64,000 nucleotides of DNA, from contig NC_092317.1 in NCBI RefSeq assembly GCF_036785885.1, forward strand, positions 35,639,329 to 35,703,328. Direction: 5' to 3'. The notes below the pieces were generated by a model. That model worked only from the letters and a program-made list of their open reading frames with translations, searched no databases and had not been told where the DNA came from. The stretch is from Coffea arabica (Eukaryota > Streptophyta > Magnoliopsida > Gentianales > Rubiaceae). The translations under genes were made by a program, and so were the position numbers. Positions 1 to 10,873 of the stretch are shown piece by piece; the stretch's first letter is position 1, and each line of letters opens with the position of its first letter.

Positions 1-242
1 ATATCAGTAAAATCCCGGTGCGCGAAGAAGACGCCGCGGCGGAGAAAAACGTGAGGATGCCGATTGGTGAGGCGTTGGACGCGGTCGATTAAGGACTGGT
101 CGAGTCTTTGACAGCCAAATTGATCAATCAGTTTGCCGTAGTCAATTTTGCCGCCTTGCTTGGCGGATACCTCCCATGGAGTCACTACTTGTTCTTCTTC
201 TGCTACTTCTTCTCCTTCGGGGGATAAGGACGTCGACGACAT
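1..242 (-). CDS. Cytosolic tryptophan--tRNA ligase, N-terminal first exon (partial)
   Basis: The minus strand reads open from an ATG at 242-240 to the left edge (80 codons and two bases), with no stop. The protein starts MSSTSLSPEGEE and continues with TPWEVSAKQGGKIDYGKLID, QFGCQRLDQSLIDRVQRLT and HVFLRRGVFFAHRDF. This is the conserved N-terminal stretch of eukaryotic cytosolic TrpRS, which charges tRNA-Trp with tryptophan in the cytoplasm. The ATP-binding and signature motifs lie downstream, outside the window. The ATG is chosen because a short acidic leader (EGEEVAEEEQ) followed by the conserved block is usual for plant cytosolic TrpRS. The gene runs leftward. Only about 142 bp of upstream sequence precede what I read as a LINE insertion point. 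Family recognition is firm; exon structure beyond the edge is unknown. Confidence 0.93.
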   Translation of the reverse strand, partial: MSSTSLSPEGEEVAEEEQVVTPWEVSAKQGGKIDYGKLIDQFGCQRLDQSLIDRVQRLTNRHPHVFLRRGVFFAHRDFTD

Positions 243-395
243 TGGTGGTGGAAAGTGGCGAGCTCGAGGGTTTGAGGATGGCATCACCTGCTCTAGAGTC
301 TAGTCTCGTCTCTGTGCTACTCTAATAAAAGGACTCACTGAAGCTGGGTTTTGGCCGTTAAGAGTTTCCTTCTTTTTTTCTTGGCCGGTTAGCAC
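243..395 (-). promoter_or_regulatory. 5' leader / proximal upstream region of the TrpRS gene
   Basis: This is the only non-transposon sequence left upstream of the TrpRS start. It contains a TTTTATTAG-like AT stretch (minus strand, near 326-335) that could act as a TATA region, and pyrimidine runs. A T tract at 396-409 on the plus strand looks like the poly(A) tail of the minus-strand LINE that follows. I see no other gene here. The promoter role is inferred from position only. Confidence 0.4.
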
Positions 396-644
396 TTTTT
401 TTTTCTTTTCCAAAATATCATTTATAATTTTTTAGTGTAAGTAAAAAGTAGGACACCTCCTGCTTACACTCATTCTTTCGTATCATCCAATCCGTTCTTT
501 TCCCCTGACATCTCAATATAACTAGTGTTTTTACAAACATTTACAATTTGGGACAACTATCCTATAAAATGACTTATGTCTCATTCACAAGACACCGGGC
601 AAAATCACATTACCGCTTCACATTTCTAATCAATTTGGTGGCAA

Positions 645-3453
645 ATTTTGTCAAATAATGATTAACAATATTAAACTCCCTGAGGACAAAAGTAAAATGG
701 TATAACCAAAAGGAATTTTCAACTTTCTAATATTTCGAATAATAGTAGAAAGTATAGATTCATCCTCTACCTCCCCATTAATAGCATTTACTACTTCTTC
801 ATAATATGAGAATATACAAATAGAAGCTAAACTCTTACCTAAAGCAAAAGTGAGAGCAATTTTGATTACCATGGCCTCTACAATTGTTGGTTCTCTGCAA
901 TGGTGAATAGGAATGGTCTAGGTTGCTTTCAAATTGTCCATATTATCCCATATTCCAATTCCCAAACCAACTCTCTCTTTTATCACAAGTTGCATCAGTG
1001 AATATTTTCCATGCATGTTGGGTAGTTCTTGGTTCTTGGGTTGTTAAAATTCTCATATTAGCTTCAGTTTCCTCAGGCGAGATCACCACTTGTTTTGCTA
1101 GCATGAATTCATTCCATTCATCCAAAGTAACTTTGGATGCCCACATTCTTGATTATTGTTTGGAGATGAAATTTGCTTCATTCATGCATTTCCAAATTTG
1201 CCAAAACAAGTTTGCTATCAGAGCTATGTGGTCTTTTCCATTCTTCCTAGTTTTAAGCTCTTGTAATTTTGCCCACCAATGCCAAAAATTTCATTTATGA
1301 TCGTGAAGGTCATCTCATTGAAGCGGGAAAGCCTTCCAAATGGCCTAAATTGATTTGCAAAAAAATAACATATGTTCGAAAGTTTCAATTTCATCACCAC
1401 ATTTCCTATGCATTGGGCTTCCTTTAACTATTCTTTTATGGATATTTTCATTGATAGGGAGGATGTGATGAAGACATTTCTAGGTAAAAGTGCTTTATTT
1501 TGTGCTTCATATTAAGTCTCCACAACCTTTTAGAGTTGCCTCCATCTTGTCTAGCTTCTTTGTATTTCCTGCTACAAGTTTTCTTGAAATCGTAACCTGA
1601 TTTTACAATGTATAAACATGATTTGGTATAGTTCCATCTCAACCTATCTTTTCCTCCAAATATATTGAGTGGGATGCTTTGAATCCTTTTGCAATCCTCA
1701 GCATTAAAGAGAGTATTGAGAAGTCCTATGTTCCACTGGTTCTTTCTCATTAGTTGCTGAACCCAGATGGTTTCACATTCCATTGGTTTAAGTGTAGAAA
1801 CTTTACCACTCTTAGACTCTAGAAGCCATCTGTCCTCCCAAATGTCTATGTTAGCTCCATTTCCTACATTCTTTCTTGTTCTTCTTTCTATTTGTGGAAT
1901 TGTAGCTTGAAGACTCTGTCAAATCTGACAAGCTGTACATGATGACTGTGCTTTAAAGATGATGGTGTTAGGAAAATATCTACCTTTTAGGACTTTACTA
2001 ACTAAAAAATTTGGTTTGGTTACGATTCACCAGATTTGCTTAGACAATAATGTCAAGATGAAGTATTATAGGTCCCTAAATCCTAGTTCTCCTTTCCCCT
2101 TGACCTCTATCATCTTTTCCCAACACATCTAGTGTATCTTTTTCTCCTCTTTTTCAATTTCCCACCAAAATTTTGCCATTGCTGAACAGAGCTCTTTGCA
2201 TAATCCTTTCACTTGTTTAAAAATAGATATGGCATATGTAAGCATTGCTATTGCGACTCAATTTAGTATAATCTCTTGCCCTGCTTAGCTGAGGATCTTC
2301 TTTTTCCATCCTTGAATCTTGCCCATGACTTTGTCTATGATGAAATTAGGACCTGATTTTTTTATCTCCCTATTACCAGCAATAGTCCTAAATACTTTCA
2401 TTGGTGTTACGACTTGAATGCCTCTTAATTAGTTCCTACATCATTTCTTCTCCTGTGCTGCTATCCACATTTTTGTTGAAAAAAGCAATGTATTTCTCCA
2501 AGTTGATTTGTTGTCCGAAGGCATTTTTATACTACCACAAAATTCTATCAACCTCCTCAGCTTCACCTACTTTTGCTTTGCAAAATAGTAATGATTCATC
2601 AGCAAATAGTAAATGAGTTAAGCTTGGACAATTCCTTGAAGTTTTCAAACACGAGAGATTTTTCTTTTCAATTGCTTTTTTTGAGAAGACTAGTGAGACC
2701 TTTAATGTAAATGAGGAAAAGATAAGGGGATAGGGGATCCCCTTGTCTAATAGCTCTTGAATGCAAAACATTTCACCCTATTAATATTGAAAGAGTAAGA
2801 GGCAGAAGTCAAACAATTCACGACCCACTTGATTCAGAGATGACAGAAGCCCATTTTACACATCACTGTAGTAAGAAAGGCTATTCTACCATATCATATG
2901 CTTTAGACATGTTAATTTTAAAAGTCATAAAACCATCAACCCATCTTCTTTTATGGTCAAGGTAATGAATACTTTTATAAGCTAGGATGATGTTATCAAG
3001 GATTAGTCTACCTAGGACAAAAGTTGCTTGGGAAGGGCTAATACAATTGCTGAGTACTGGTTTGAGCCTATTGATTAAGACCTTGGGTATGATTTTGCAG
3101 ACAACATTACGTAAGCCAATGGGTCTATAGTGTTTAAGCTTAATTAGGGAATCAACTTTTGAAATCAGGGCCACAAGGGTCTCACTTAGAGCTTTACAAA
3201 TGAAACTAGAAGGATAAAAGCAACTAATAGCATGTGCAATATCTTTACTAACAATAGGCCAAAAATTTTGAAATAATATAGAAGACATTCCATCTAGCCC
3301 TGGGGCCTTGTTGGGGTGCATTGAGAATAGAGCCTTTTTTATTTCTGCTTGTAATACAGATCTAGTTAGGTTCTTATTCATGGCCTATGTTATAGCTCTA
3401 GGAACTCCACTTAGAATTTTTCCATAATTTGATGGGTTGCTTGTAACAAAGAG
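645..3453 (-). pseudogene. LINE-1a ORF2, RT to RNase H part (decayed)
   Basis: Reading leftward, 3381-2881 encodes the reverse transcriptase core: NKAPGLDGM, an LKHYRPIGLRNVVCKI block, and FKINMSKAYDMVE carrying the first catalytic Asp region. At 2771-2532, HLLFADESLLFCKA is the RT active-site block; a Glu stands where the usual FADDSLLF has its second Asp. At 1783-1448 comes the zf-RVT linker domain (IPLNIFGGKDRLRWNY, YIVKSGYDF). At 1146-651 comes a C-terminal RNase H-like domain (WKIFTDATCDKRES, then an alpha-helical ALTFALGKSLASICIFS block). These parts lie in different frames with stops between them, so the gene is broken. The upstream end stops at the 3454-3458 target site of a solo LTR. 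Confidence 0.85.
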
Positions 3454-6156
3454 AGTACTGTGAGGATCTGAAAAATTTTCTTATTTCATTTTATTTTACT
3501 GGCTTAATTAATTAATTATTTCGACTATTTAAAATCCATTTATGTGAAAAAACGCCTCTCTTATGTTTTTAAAGCGTTTTGTTAGAAAATTTATTTTTCG
3601 AAAACTCGTTTAGTTCAGAACGAGTACCCATTTTTCAAGACTACATTTGAATTGAGAGCATATTAATTTTGGAAAAAATAAGAATGATCAATAGTAGATT
3701 AAGAAAAGTCGTGAGGTCTCGTAAAATTTATTTATTTTAAACTCCTGTTACGAGCTTATTTAAATTTTTAAATGCCCGTTTACCCCGAATATTATTTTGT
3801 AACCTTTTTAGACCCAATTACATGTATTTTTAAAATGACTTGTTATGGAAATTAATTTTTGGAAACTCATTTAGTGAGAATAGTGAATGCGCATTTGGAG
3901 ACAGTGATCGATTGAGAGTACAATAAACTTGGAAAATTGGAGACTTATACAATGGTTCTAAAATAGGTAATTTTATGTTGAAGTACTCAAGTGATAGTTA
4001 GTAGTACTATCGTTATAAGAATTTCTTAGAGGTTTCGCTTTATCGCGCTTAAATCGGAAGTACGCGCACGCGATTAATTGAGGGACTTAAGGCCATTATT
4101 TTTGGACTATTAAGAGTGAATAACAATAGTATGTATACAAGTGCATTAGAGGTTTAGTGCACTAGTGAAATAAACCCGAGAGGAATCGAGCACGAAGCGC
4201 GCATGTACGTGCACTATCCTTAGTTGACTTTTGGAGCATTTTGGGCCACACATTATTAAGCTTCTCATGGGTGCATCACACTAGATCAAAACCCTTCAAT
4301 TCATCATCTAAAGTGGCGTGCAACACTCTCATTTTCTTGCTCTATGACAGCCGTGCACCTCGAGAAGAAAACCCACCAAAGTTCTTCATTTTTCCTTCAT
4401 CGAATCTTCACTGATCCTCCACCAAATCACACCAAAATTTCACCATACATAGCTAATCACTTGGAGACTACACTAAGCTAAGAAAAAGGGGCTGTTTTCA
4501 CAATTTTCTTGGGCCAAGGAGGGACCGAAAATTTCTGCTTTGGACACCAAGTGAAGTAAGTAACGATCAACTACCGAAATCTCGATTTATGGAAATTCTA
4601 GTGCTCATATATACTCATGCATGTTAGTGGGTAGCATTATTTTGAGGAAAATTTGGTTGTGTGGGCTCTATGAACTCCCACCTTAGATATATGGACTGAT
4701 TTGTGATGTTTTGATGGTAATAATGTTTATTTAGTGCTTAAACTAGTGGATTAATATTGGGTTGTTGATAGAAACTCAAGGATGGTGCAATGACCAAAAG
4801 TGACCATTTTGCCCCTGCTTTGTTCGAGCACTTTGGTGCAAAATTTTGAGATTCTAATGGCTTGCTTATGTTGTTTACATGTTATATTGAGTGTGTAAAA
4901 AGTTTCATTGAAAAATAACTTGATTTGGTCACCCAAATGTTTGATTTACGAAAGTTTAGAAATCTGGAAACTATTCCCGTATTCACCCAAGCAGTGTTTT
5001 TGTTTCGGCTATATCTTTTTACTGCAATATCAAAATCGAGTACCGTTTGTGGCAATGGAAACTAGACATTCCCATATTTTCAACGGTATAAAATGCACAT
5101 TCTGGTTCCATCTGAGTGAGCCAAACCACTCGTTTGAAAATTGCTGTCCTGTTTCATTGTTTCCTGGAAGGCAACACATGAGCTGTAACTTGATGCTCAC
5201 GAATGAGCTAGTTATGGACAGATTTTGAAACTGTTTCTTCTGAGAAAATATAGCCTTATGAGTCTATTTTTCAATGCCACCAACCGTGCTCAATTTCGAG
5301 TTGAATTGAGTGATTTATGATCAAAATTCGAATCTGGTCTTGTGAAGGAATACCATGCATTTGGACAGATTTGAAACTAACATTGATTTGGGACTTGTTA
5401 TCCGAAGTTTCTTAGTGTAAATCACCTATCAAATGTACCCTGGACATATTTTAGACATTACTTACTGGAATGGACCATGTTTGAGATGATTCTTGACCAA
5501 ATGTTTGGAAACGGCTAAACGGAAGTTCAAAGGTAGCTTAGCCTTAGAATTTCTTGTGATTTCAACGGTTTCGTTAACCAACTTTCCGTACATATTTTTC
5601 TATGAAATTGGCAGAGGAATAGTCCCTATATGGTAGTAGTATACTGCTAAATTTGGTGCTATTCTGAGTCCATTTCGCTGTTCAACTAAATTTTCAAGGT
5701 TCGCGATTTGAGTTTGGGAAACCCTTGTTTAACAAGGAAATTTTGGTAACTTTGGGTCACCATTTCTTGGTGCTCAAAACTTCAATTCTTATTCCGTTTG
5801 TTTTGCTCTAAACATGGATTGCAACTCTAATAGAGTTCCAAATTGCAAAGGCTGGTTCAAATTGAGTGAATTTTGCCGAATTTTCAAAGTTGGCCAAAAA
5901 CCAACTTAAAACTGTCTTGATAACTCAAGTTATCAACTTCAAGCTAAAATTTGAATGCCTTCCACTTAGATTCGTGGAAAGGTATCTTCTAGAAACTTTT
6001 AGTACTTTGAAAAACGTTTCCAACAGTATCAAAATTTCCAATTTTGGACAACCAGGGAGTAAGTTATGATTTTTCAAAGAATACCCCAAAAATAAAAAAT
6101 TTTGGCCATTTTGAAAAGAATCCACGCGGGAATAATTTCATAGAATCCGGCCGTGT

Positions 6157-6250
6157 ATCCGGCCAGTTCTTGGCCGGATTGGTGGTGAGTTTTGAAAAAA
6201 AAAATTTGGGTTTCTTCACTGCCTTAAATCCGGCCAGTTCTTGGCCGGAT
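6157..6250. repeat. Two identical 23-bp perfect hairpins
   Basis: At 6157-6179 and 6228-6250 stands the same 23-bp palindrome: a nine-base arm ATCCGGCCA, loop GTTCT, arm TGGCCGGAT. A further partial arm (GAATCCGGCC) lies at 6144-6153. The two copies are 71 bp apart within LTR copy A. The function is unknown. Confidence 0.8.
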
Positions 6251-6899
6251 TGTGACGTGGCAGCTTTACTTTCGACTTCGGTCGTTCGTTTTGAAAATGA
6301 TTTATATGCACTTGTTTCCATCCAATGATTTTGAGAATGAAAATCAGATTATTCTTGAGTTTTTGAACTCCACTCTTGGGTCTCCATTTTACGAGGAAAT
6401 TTAGACTCATTATTGCGATATTTTATAGATTGTACTAGTGTGTGACCTTCCGTGATAATTGGGGATTTTAAATAAGAATGTGTGATAGTTAATTGTTATT
6501 TGCTCAGACGCTCAAGGGGATCTTCAAGAGGAACTCGGAGCGGACGCCTAAACACTTGTTTGAGTACTTACTCTCTTGTTTCAATAGGTGAGTGTTCCAT
6601 ATAGGAGTACGTAATTTGAATGAGTCTATGACATGCTTATTCCATGATCATTAAGTGTTAAGTGCTACATGTTAAGTATTTACCACACTCATGGATATTT
6701 AAGTAGGATATACTTGAATTACTCGGCATGAAATACTTGAAGTACATATACTTGAATTACTCGACCTGAGATACTTGAATTGCATATTTATGTGATGTGT
6801 TTAAATGATTAATGATGCTATGGCTGCATAAGTCGGTTGGAGGGAATCTCCTCGACTCTTAAATGGTAAAAGTGGGACACGGCCAATGGTGGCCTATTA

Positions 6900-6985
6900 A
6901 AATGACAATATCCACCAATTAACCGTAATCACTTACCGTTAACTGTTAACTGTCAACCGTTAACCGCTTACCGTAATTACTTACC
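6900..6985. repeat. TTAACCG / TTACCG short tandem repeats
   Basis: Degenerate repeats of ACCGTTAAC, ACCGTAATTACTT and similar units run through this stretch. They grade into a TACTTGATTACC repeat just downstream and mark the left edge of the 991-bp duplication. Confidence 0.6.
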
Positions 6986-8945
6986 GTTTTCCTATCTACT
7001 TGATTACCTGGTACTTGATTACTTGATTACCGTAAATTACATGTTCACATGAAATTATCAAATATTGCTTACGTGTTTATGTGTTAATTGTTGCTAGTAA
7101 TTGCTCATATGAAATTGTCCACCATTTTAACACGAGTGTGTACTTTATCTCACTCGACCTACCAAAAGAATAAATTTTTACCGTTCGCCAAGTTATTTGA
7201 TTACTTGTGCATATTGTAAGCTCTAAACTGAACTCCTTGGTTACTGATCTACTCGAGTCAGGATTAGGCTCGGTCGGGTAGGTTGGAATTTTGGGCCACC
7301 GTTTCGGTATACTCGAGTATTACCACTGGAGGGATAAGGCGATGGCCAGACAGTACCGTGGGGACCGGAAGTTATAAGGTGCAGTTGACCGAAATAGTTC
7401 AAATGGAACACTGTATTCTTCAATATGTGTTTATTTCTGCATAATGATAACCGTTTCATGATAATGTGCCAATGTGAAATCTCGAACTGTACATGAGTTA
7501 TGCTAATTACTCGTACATTGGTTATTGTCTCATGTTAATGTGCCAATATGTAACCTTGAATCGTACATATGATACGCTTATATTACTTGCTTTATTAGAA
7601 CTGCTAGTGTGTCTTGGAACCTCACTGGGTTGTGTAGCTCATTCCACGATTTTGTTTTCCTTAATAGGGTTCGAGACCAAGAGTGCTCGTGAATAGTACT
7701 AGAGTGTTCTCTTTTGGAATACTTTAAGTTGTATTATAGCAGATGGTTGTAGTAAATATTCTTTTGGGTTGTACTAATCTTGAGAGCTAATTTATTGTAA
7801 GTGTGAGATATTTTGGAGTACTTTTATTATGTATTGAAGTTATTTGAAATATTTCTAGTCTTGAATTATGGATTGTTCCGAGTCCTGACGAGAGTTGGGC
7901 AGGCGTCCCACGGATACCCTTTGGTTCACCTTAGGGAGAAGTGGGGGCGTCACAATTGCTCTTAATTATTTACCGTTTTCCTATCTACTTGATTACCTGG
8001 TACTTGATTACCGTAAATTACATGTTCACGTGAAATTATCAAATATTGCTTACGTGTTTATGTGTTAATTGTTGCTAGTAATTGCTCATATAAAATTGTC
8101 CACCATTTTAAGGCAAGTGTGTACTTTATCTCACTCGACCTACCAAAAGAATAAATTTTTACCGTTCGCCAAGTTATTTGATTACTTGTGCATGTTGTAA
8201 GCTCTAAACTGAACTTGGGCCCTGCCCTTGGTTATTGACCTACTCGAGTTAGGACTGGGCTTTGTCGGGTAGGTTGGAACTCTGGGCCACCGTTTCGGTA
8301 TACTCGAGTATTACCACTGGAGTGATAAGGCGATGGCCAGGCAGTACCGTGAGGACCGAAAGTTATAAGGTGCAGTTGACCGAAATGGTTCCAATAGAAC
8401 ACCGTATCCTTCAATATGTGTTTATTTCTGCATAATGATAACCGTTTCATGATAATGTGGCAATGTGAAATCTCGAGCTATACATGAGTTATGCTAATTA
8501 CTCGTACATTGGTTATTGTCTCATGTTAATGTGCCAATATGTAACCTTGAACCGTACATATGATACGCTCATATTACTTGCTTTATTAGAACTGCTAGAG
8601 TGTCTTGGAACCTCACTGGGTTGTGTAGCTCATTCCACGATTTTGTTTTCCTTAACAGGGTTCGAGACCAAGAGTGCTCGTGAATAGTACTAGATTGTTC
8701 TCTTTTGGAATACTTTAAGTTGTATTACAGCAGATGGCTGTAGTAAATATTCTTTTGGGTTGTATTAAGCTTGAGAGCTGATTTATTGTAAGTGTAAGAT
8801 ATTTTGGAGTACTTTTATTATGTATTGAAGTTATTTGAAGTATTCCTAGTCTTGAATTATGGATTGTACCGAGTCCTGGAGAGAGTTGAGCAGGCGTCCC
8901 GCGGATACCCTTTAGTTTGCCTTAGGGAGAAGTGGGGACGTTACA
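6964..8945 (+). repeat. 991-bp tandem duplication of the LTR 3' half
   Basis: The interval 6964-7954 is repeated at 7955-8945 with high identity. Both copies contain the TACTTTATCTCACTCGACC motif, the TTTGTTTTCCTTAA.AGGG motif and the complete LTR tail ending GTCACA or GTTACA. The first tail ends at 7954 and the second unit begins mid-LTR directly after it. The pattern fits unequal recombination between two LTRs rather than replication slippage. Confidence 0.88.
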
Positions 8946-8950
8946 AGTAC

Positions 8951-10868
8951 TGTAGTAGTGAGCAACTTTTTATCCTATATGGTCTTTAGTCTCACATGAA
9001 CCCCCATTTTGACTCTACAGTTTAGATATTCTTTTTCTTTTCTTGCAAATAGAAGCACAAGCATGGAAAAATGCACTATTTCCATCTTCTTCTCTAAGCC
9101 AATTAATTCGAGCTTTTGGCTCCAGAACTTTTCCTCTTTGTCATAGGCTTTTTTCAATTCGACTTTGAATCCTGCTATTCTTTTTGCTCTGTCATTGCTG
9201 TCCAACTCTTATACATTTTTATTTCTTGTTTGAGCCTTCAGATGTCCTACTTAGCATTGCCTCTTAGCTTCCTGTTCTAACCCCTCAGTGTCAATTTGCA
9301 TTTCTTCATTTTCTTTGTTAACTTGAAGACTGTGGGCCCTTGCTATTCCTTATTCCATGCAATTTTGATGATCTTTTTATTTCTAAGAACTGTAGTCATC
9401 TCTGATTGAATTGAAACCTACTTCTTGTTGTTCATTTCTTTTTATAAAATCTTTAGTCTCTAAAGTTCTGATTGCCTCCAACTCTTTCCTTCCATTATTC
9501 TCCATTTGAGATCAGATCATTGAAGTCCCCTATACTAACAAAACTATTTTTTCACTGACTTTTTCTCTTGGTAAGCATGTCCCGTTGTTGTTTCCTCATT
9601 TTTTTCATTAGCATTATCATAGAATCAAATGCAACACCAATGTTTCCTATTATCATTATTCTTAATCTTAATTTTAATAGAGCAATCTATGAACATGATT
9701 TTCTCAAATTTCTAATGGTTTTTCCATAGTGCAAGTCAGGCCACTGGATTTTCTAGTTGGGTCCATAATAACTAATTCATCATAACATATTTTTCTTTTG
9801 AATGTCACCATAAAATGAACATTATTTTTAGTCTCTCTAAGATAGATAATATCAAGAGAGTGGAATTAGATTACCTCCTTGAGTTGGGGAATTGTTACGG
9901 AGCTCTTCACATCTCGACAATTCCACACTAGGACTCTTATTGGAAATTGAGGGACTAGTTCGAGTTGGTCCCCTCTACCTCTATATTCATCTTTAAACTG
10001 GTCTCTTCCCATGCTTTGACATTTTTCCATTGTTTGACTTGTCTGTCATGGTCTTATCTTTTCTTTTGACTTGCTTATCTCCTCCTAATGCATTAATATC
10101 TAAGATTGTTAGAGGTTCCCTAGTGATTTTTCTCCCATGTTGTCAATGGAACATTTTTGTAGCTTTCTTTTGTTTTGATTATGGTTTCTTGATTGTTCTC
10201 TCATCTATCCCCTCTTTTGCAATCAACTTCCTAACATTGACTTGCATGTCTTTATCAGGTGTATTTGTTGTTTTTAATTATGAATTGTCATCCCTTTTAT
10301 TATTTCCATCATGACTACTGTTTTTTCTCCATCTTTGTCTAGCATTCTAGCCTTTTTTGCTGCTGACATCTCCTTGAAGGGTTGGTCCCTAATCATTAGA
10401 TTATAATGAGTACAATCTGTCTGTTTCATTTAGTTCTAATGTTTCCTACTTTGTCTCAAGATTTCTCTGAACTATCTAATTTGGATTCTATATTCCTCCT
10501 GAATTTGATTGGGTTTCTCATCATCTTGTACACTTGATCTGCTTGTTTTCTCCTCTGCTATTGACAAGTTTAGTTTTCTTTATATTTGAAACTCCTATGG
10601 GTGCCCTTGGTCTAATTGTGGTGGATGTTGGGCTTGTATCTTTCATGGAAAAATTCAAATGCCCTGAGCTCTCATCCAAACCCCATATTGTATTTGTTTC
10701 TCTCTCATCCATATCCTTTACTATTGTTTGACAATTTTTTTCTTCGTTGCCTATAATGTCATAATTGTAACAAAAATCAAGTACTTTTCATAGTTGGAAT
10801 CAACCCAATTGATCTTGCCATTTAGGTTCACCGTCGTGCCTCTGAGGAGTGATTGACTTGTGTTGATC
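8951..10868 (-). pseudogene. LINE-1a ORF2 endonuclease part and ORF1-ORF2 junction (decayed)
   Basis: On the minus strand near 9930-9700 a conceptual reading gives VWNCRDVKSS, then DIIYLRETKNN after one stop, then MDPTRKSSGLTCT. These are the N-terminal blocks of the L1 apurinic-like endonuclease (WNCRG..., ETK..., dP..SGGL). At 9205-8975 the stretch LKKAYDKEEKFWSQKLELIG is the EE-FW-QK block that lies between endonuclease and RT in plant LINEs. 10712-10521 is low-complexity linker. Several stops break the frame. The left end meets the AGTAC target site, and the reading continues across it into the RT piece at 3453. Confidence 0.75.
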
Positions 10869-10873
10869 TTACG

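Larger units (their letters stand above)
3459..8945 (+). mobile_element. Large solo LTR (copy A), Tekay-related family, with internal duplication
   Basis: The sequence begins TGTGAGGATCTG and ends GGGGACGTTACA, so it has TG...CA ends, and it is flanked by the 5-bp direct repeat AGTAC (3454-3458 and 8946-8950). No gag or pol is found inside, so it is a solo LTR. Its 5' half aligns by eye with copy C (55134-59242, opposite strand), including the GGGACCGAAAATTTCTGCTT block near 4522. The last 75 bases carry the family tail (GAGAGTTG.GCAGGCGTCCC...). Net of a 991-bp tandem duplication it is about 4.5 kb. It interrupts LINE-1a between the RT and the preceding linker, and the LINE frame can be followed across the gap. 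Confidence 0.88.

Noticed and set aside
7241..8687. Pairs of similar frames at 7241/8232 and 7493/8484
   Set aside because: They come from the 991-bp tandem duplication inside an LTR; the frames are not genes.
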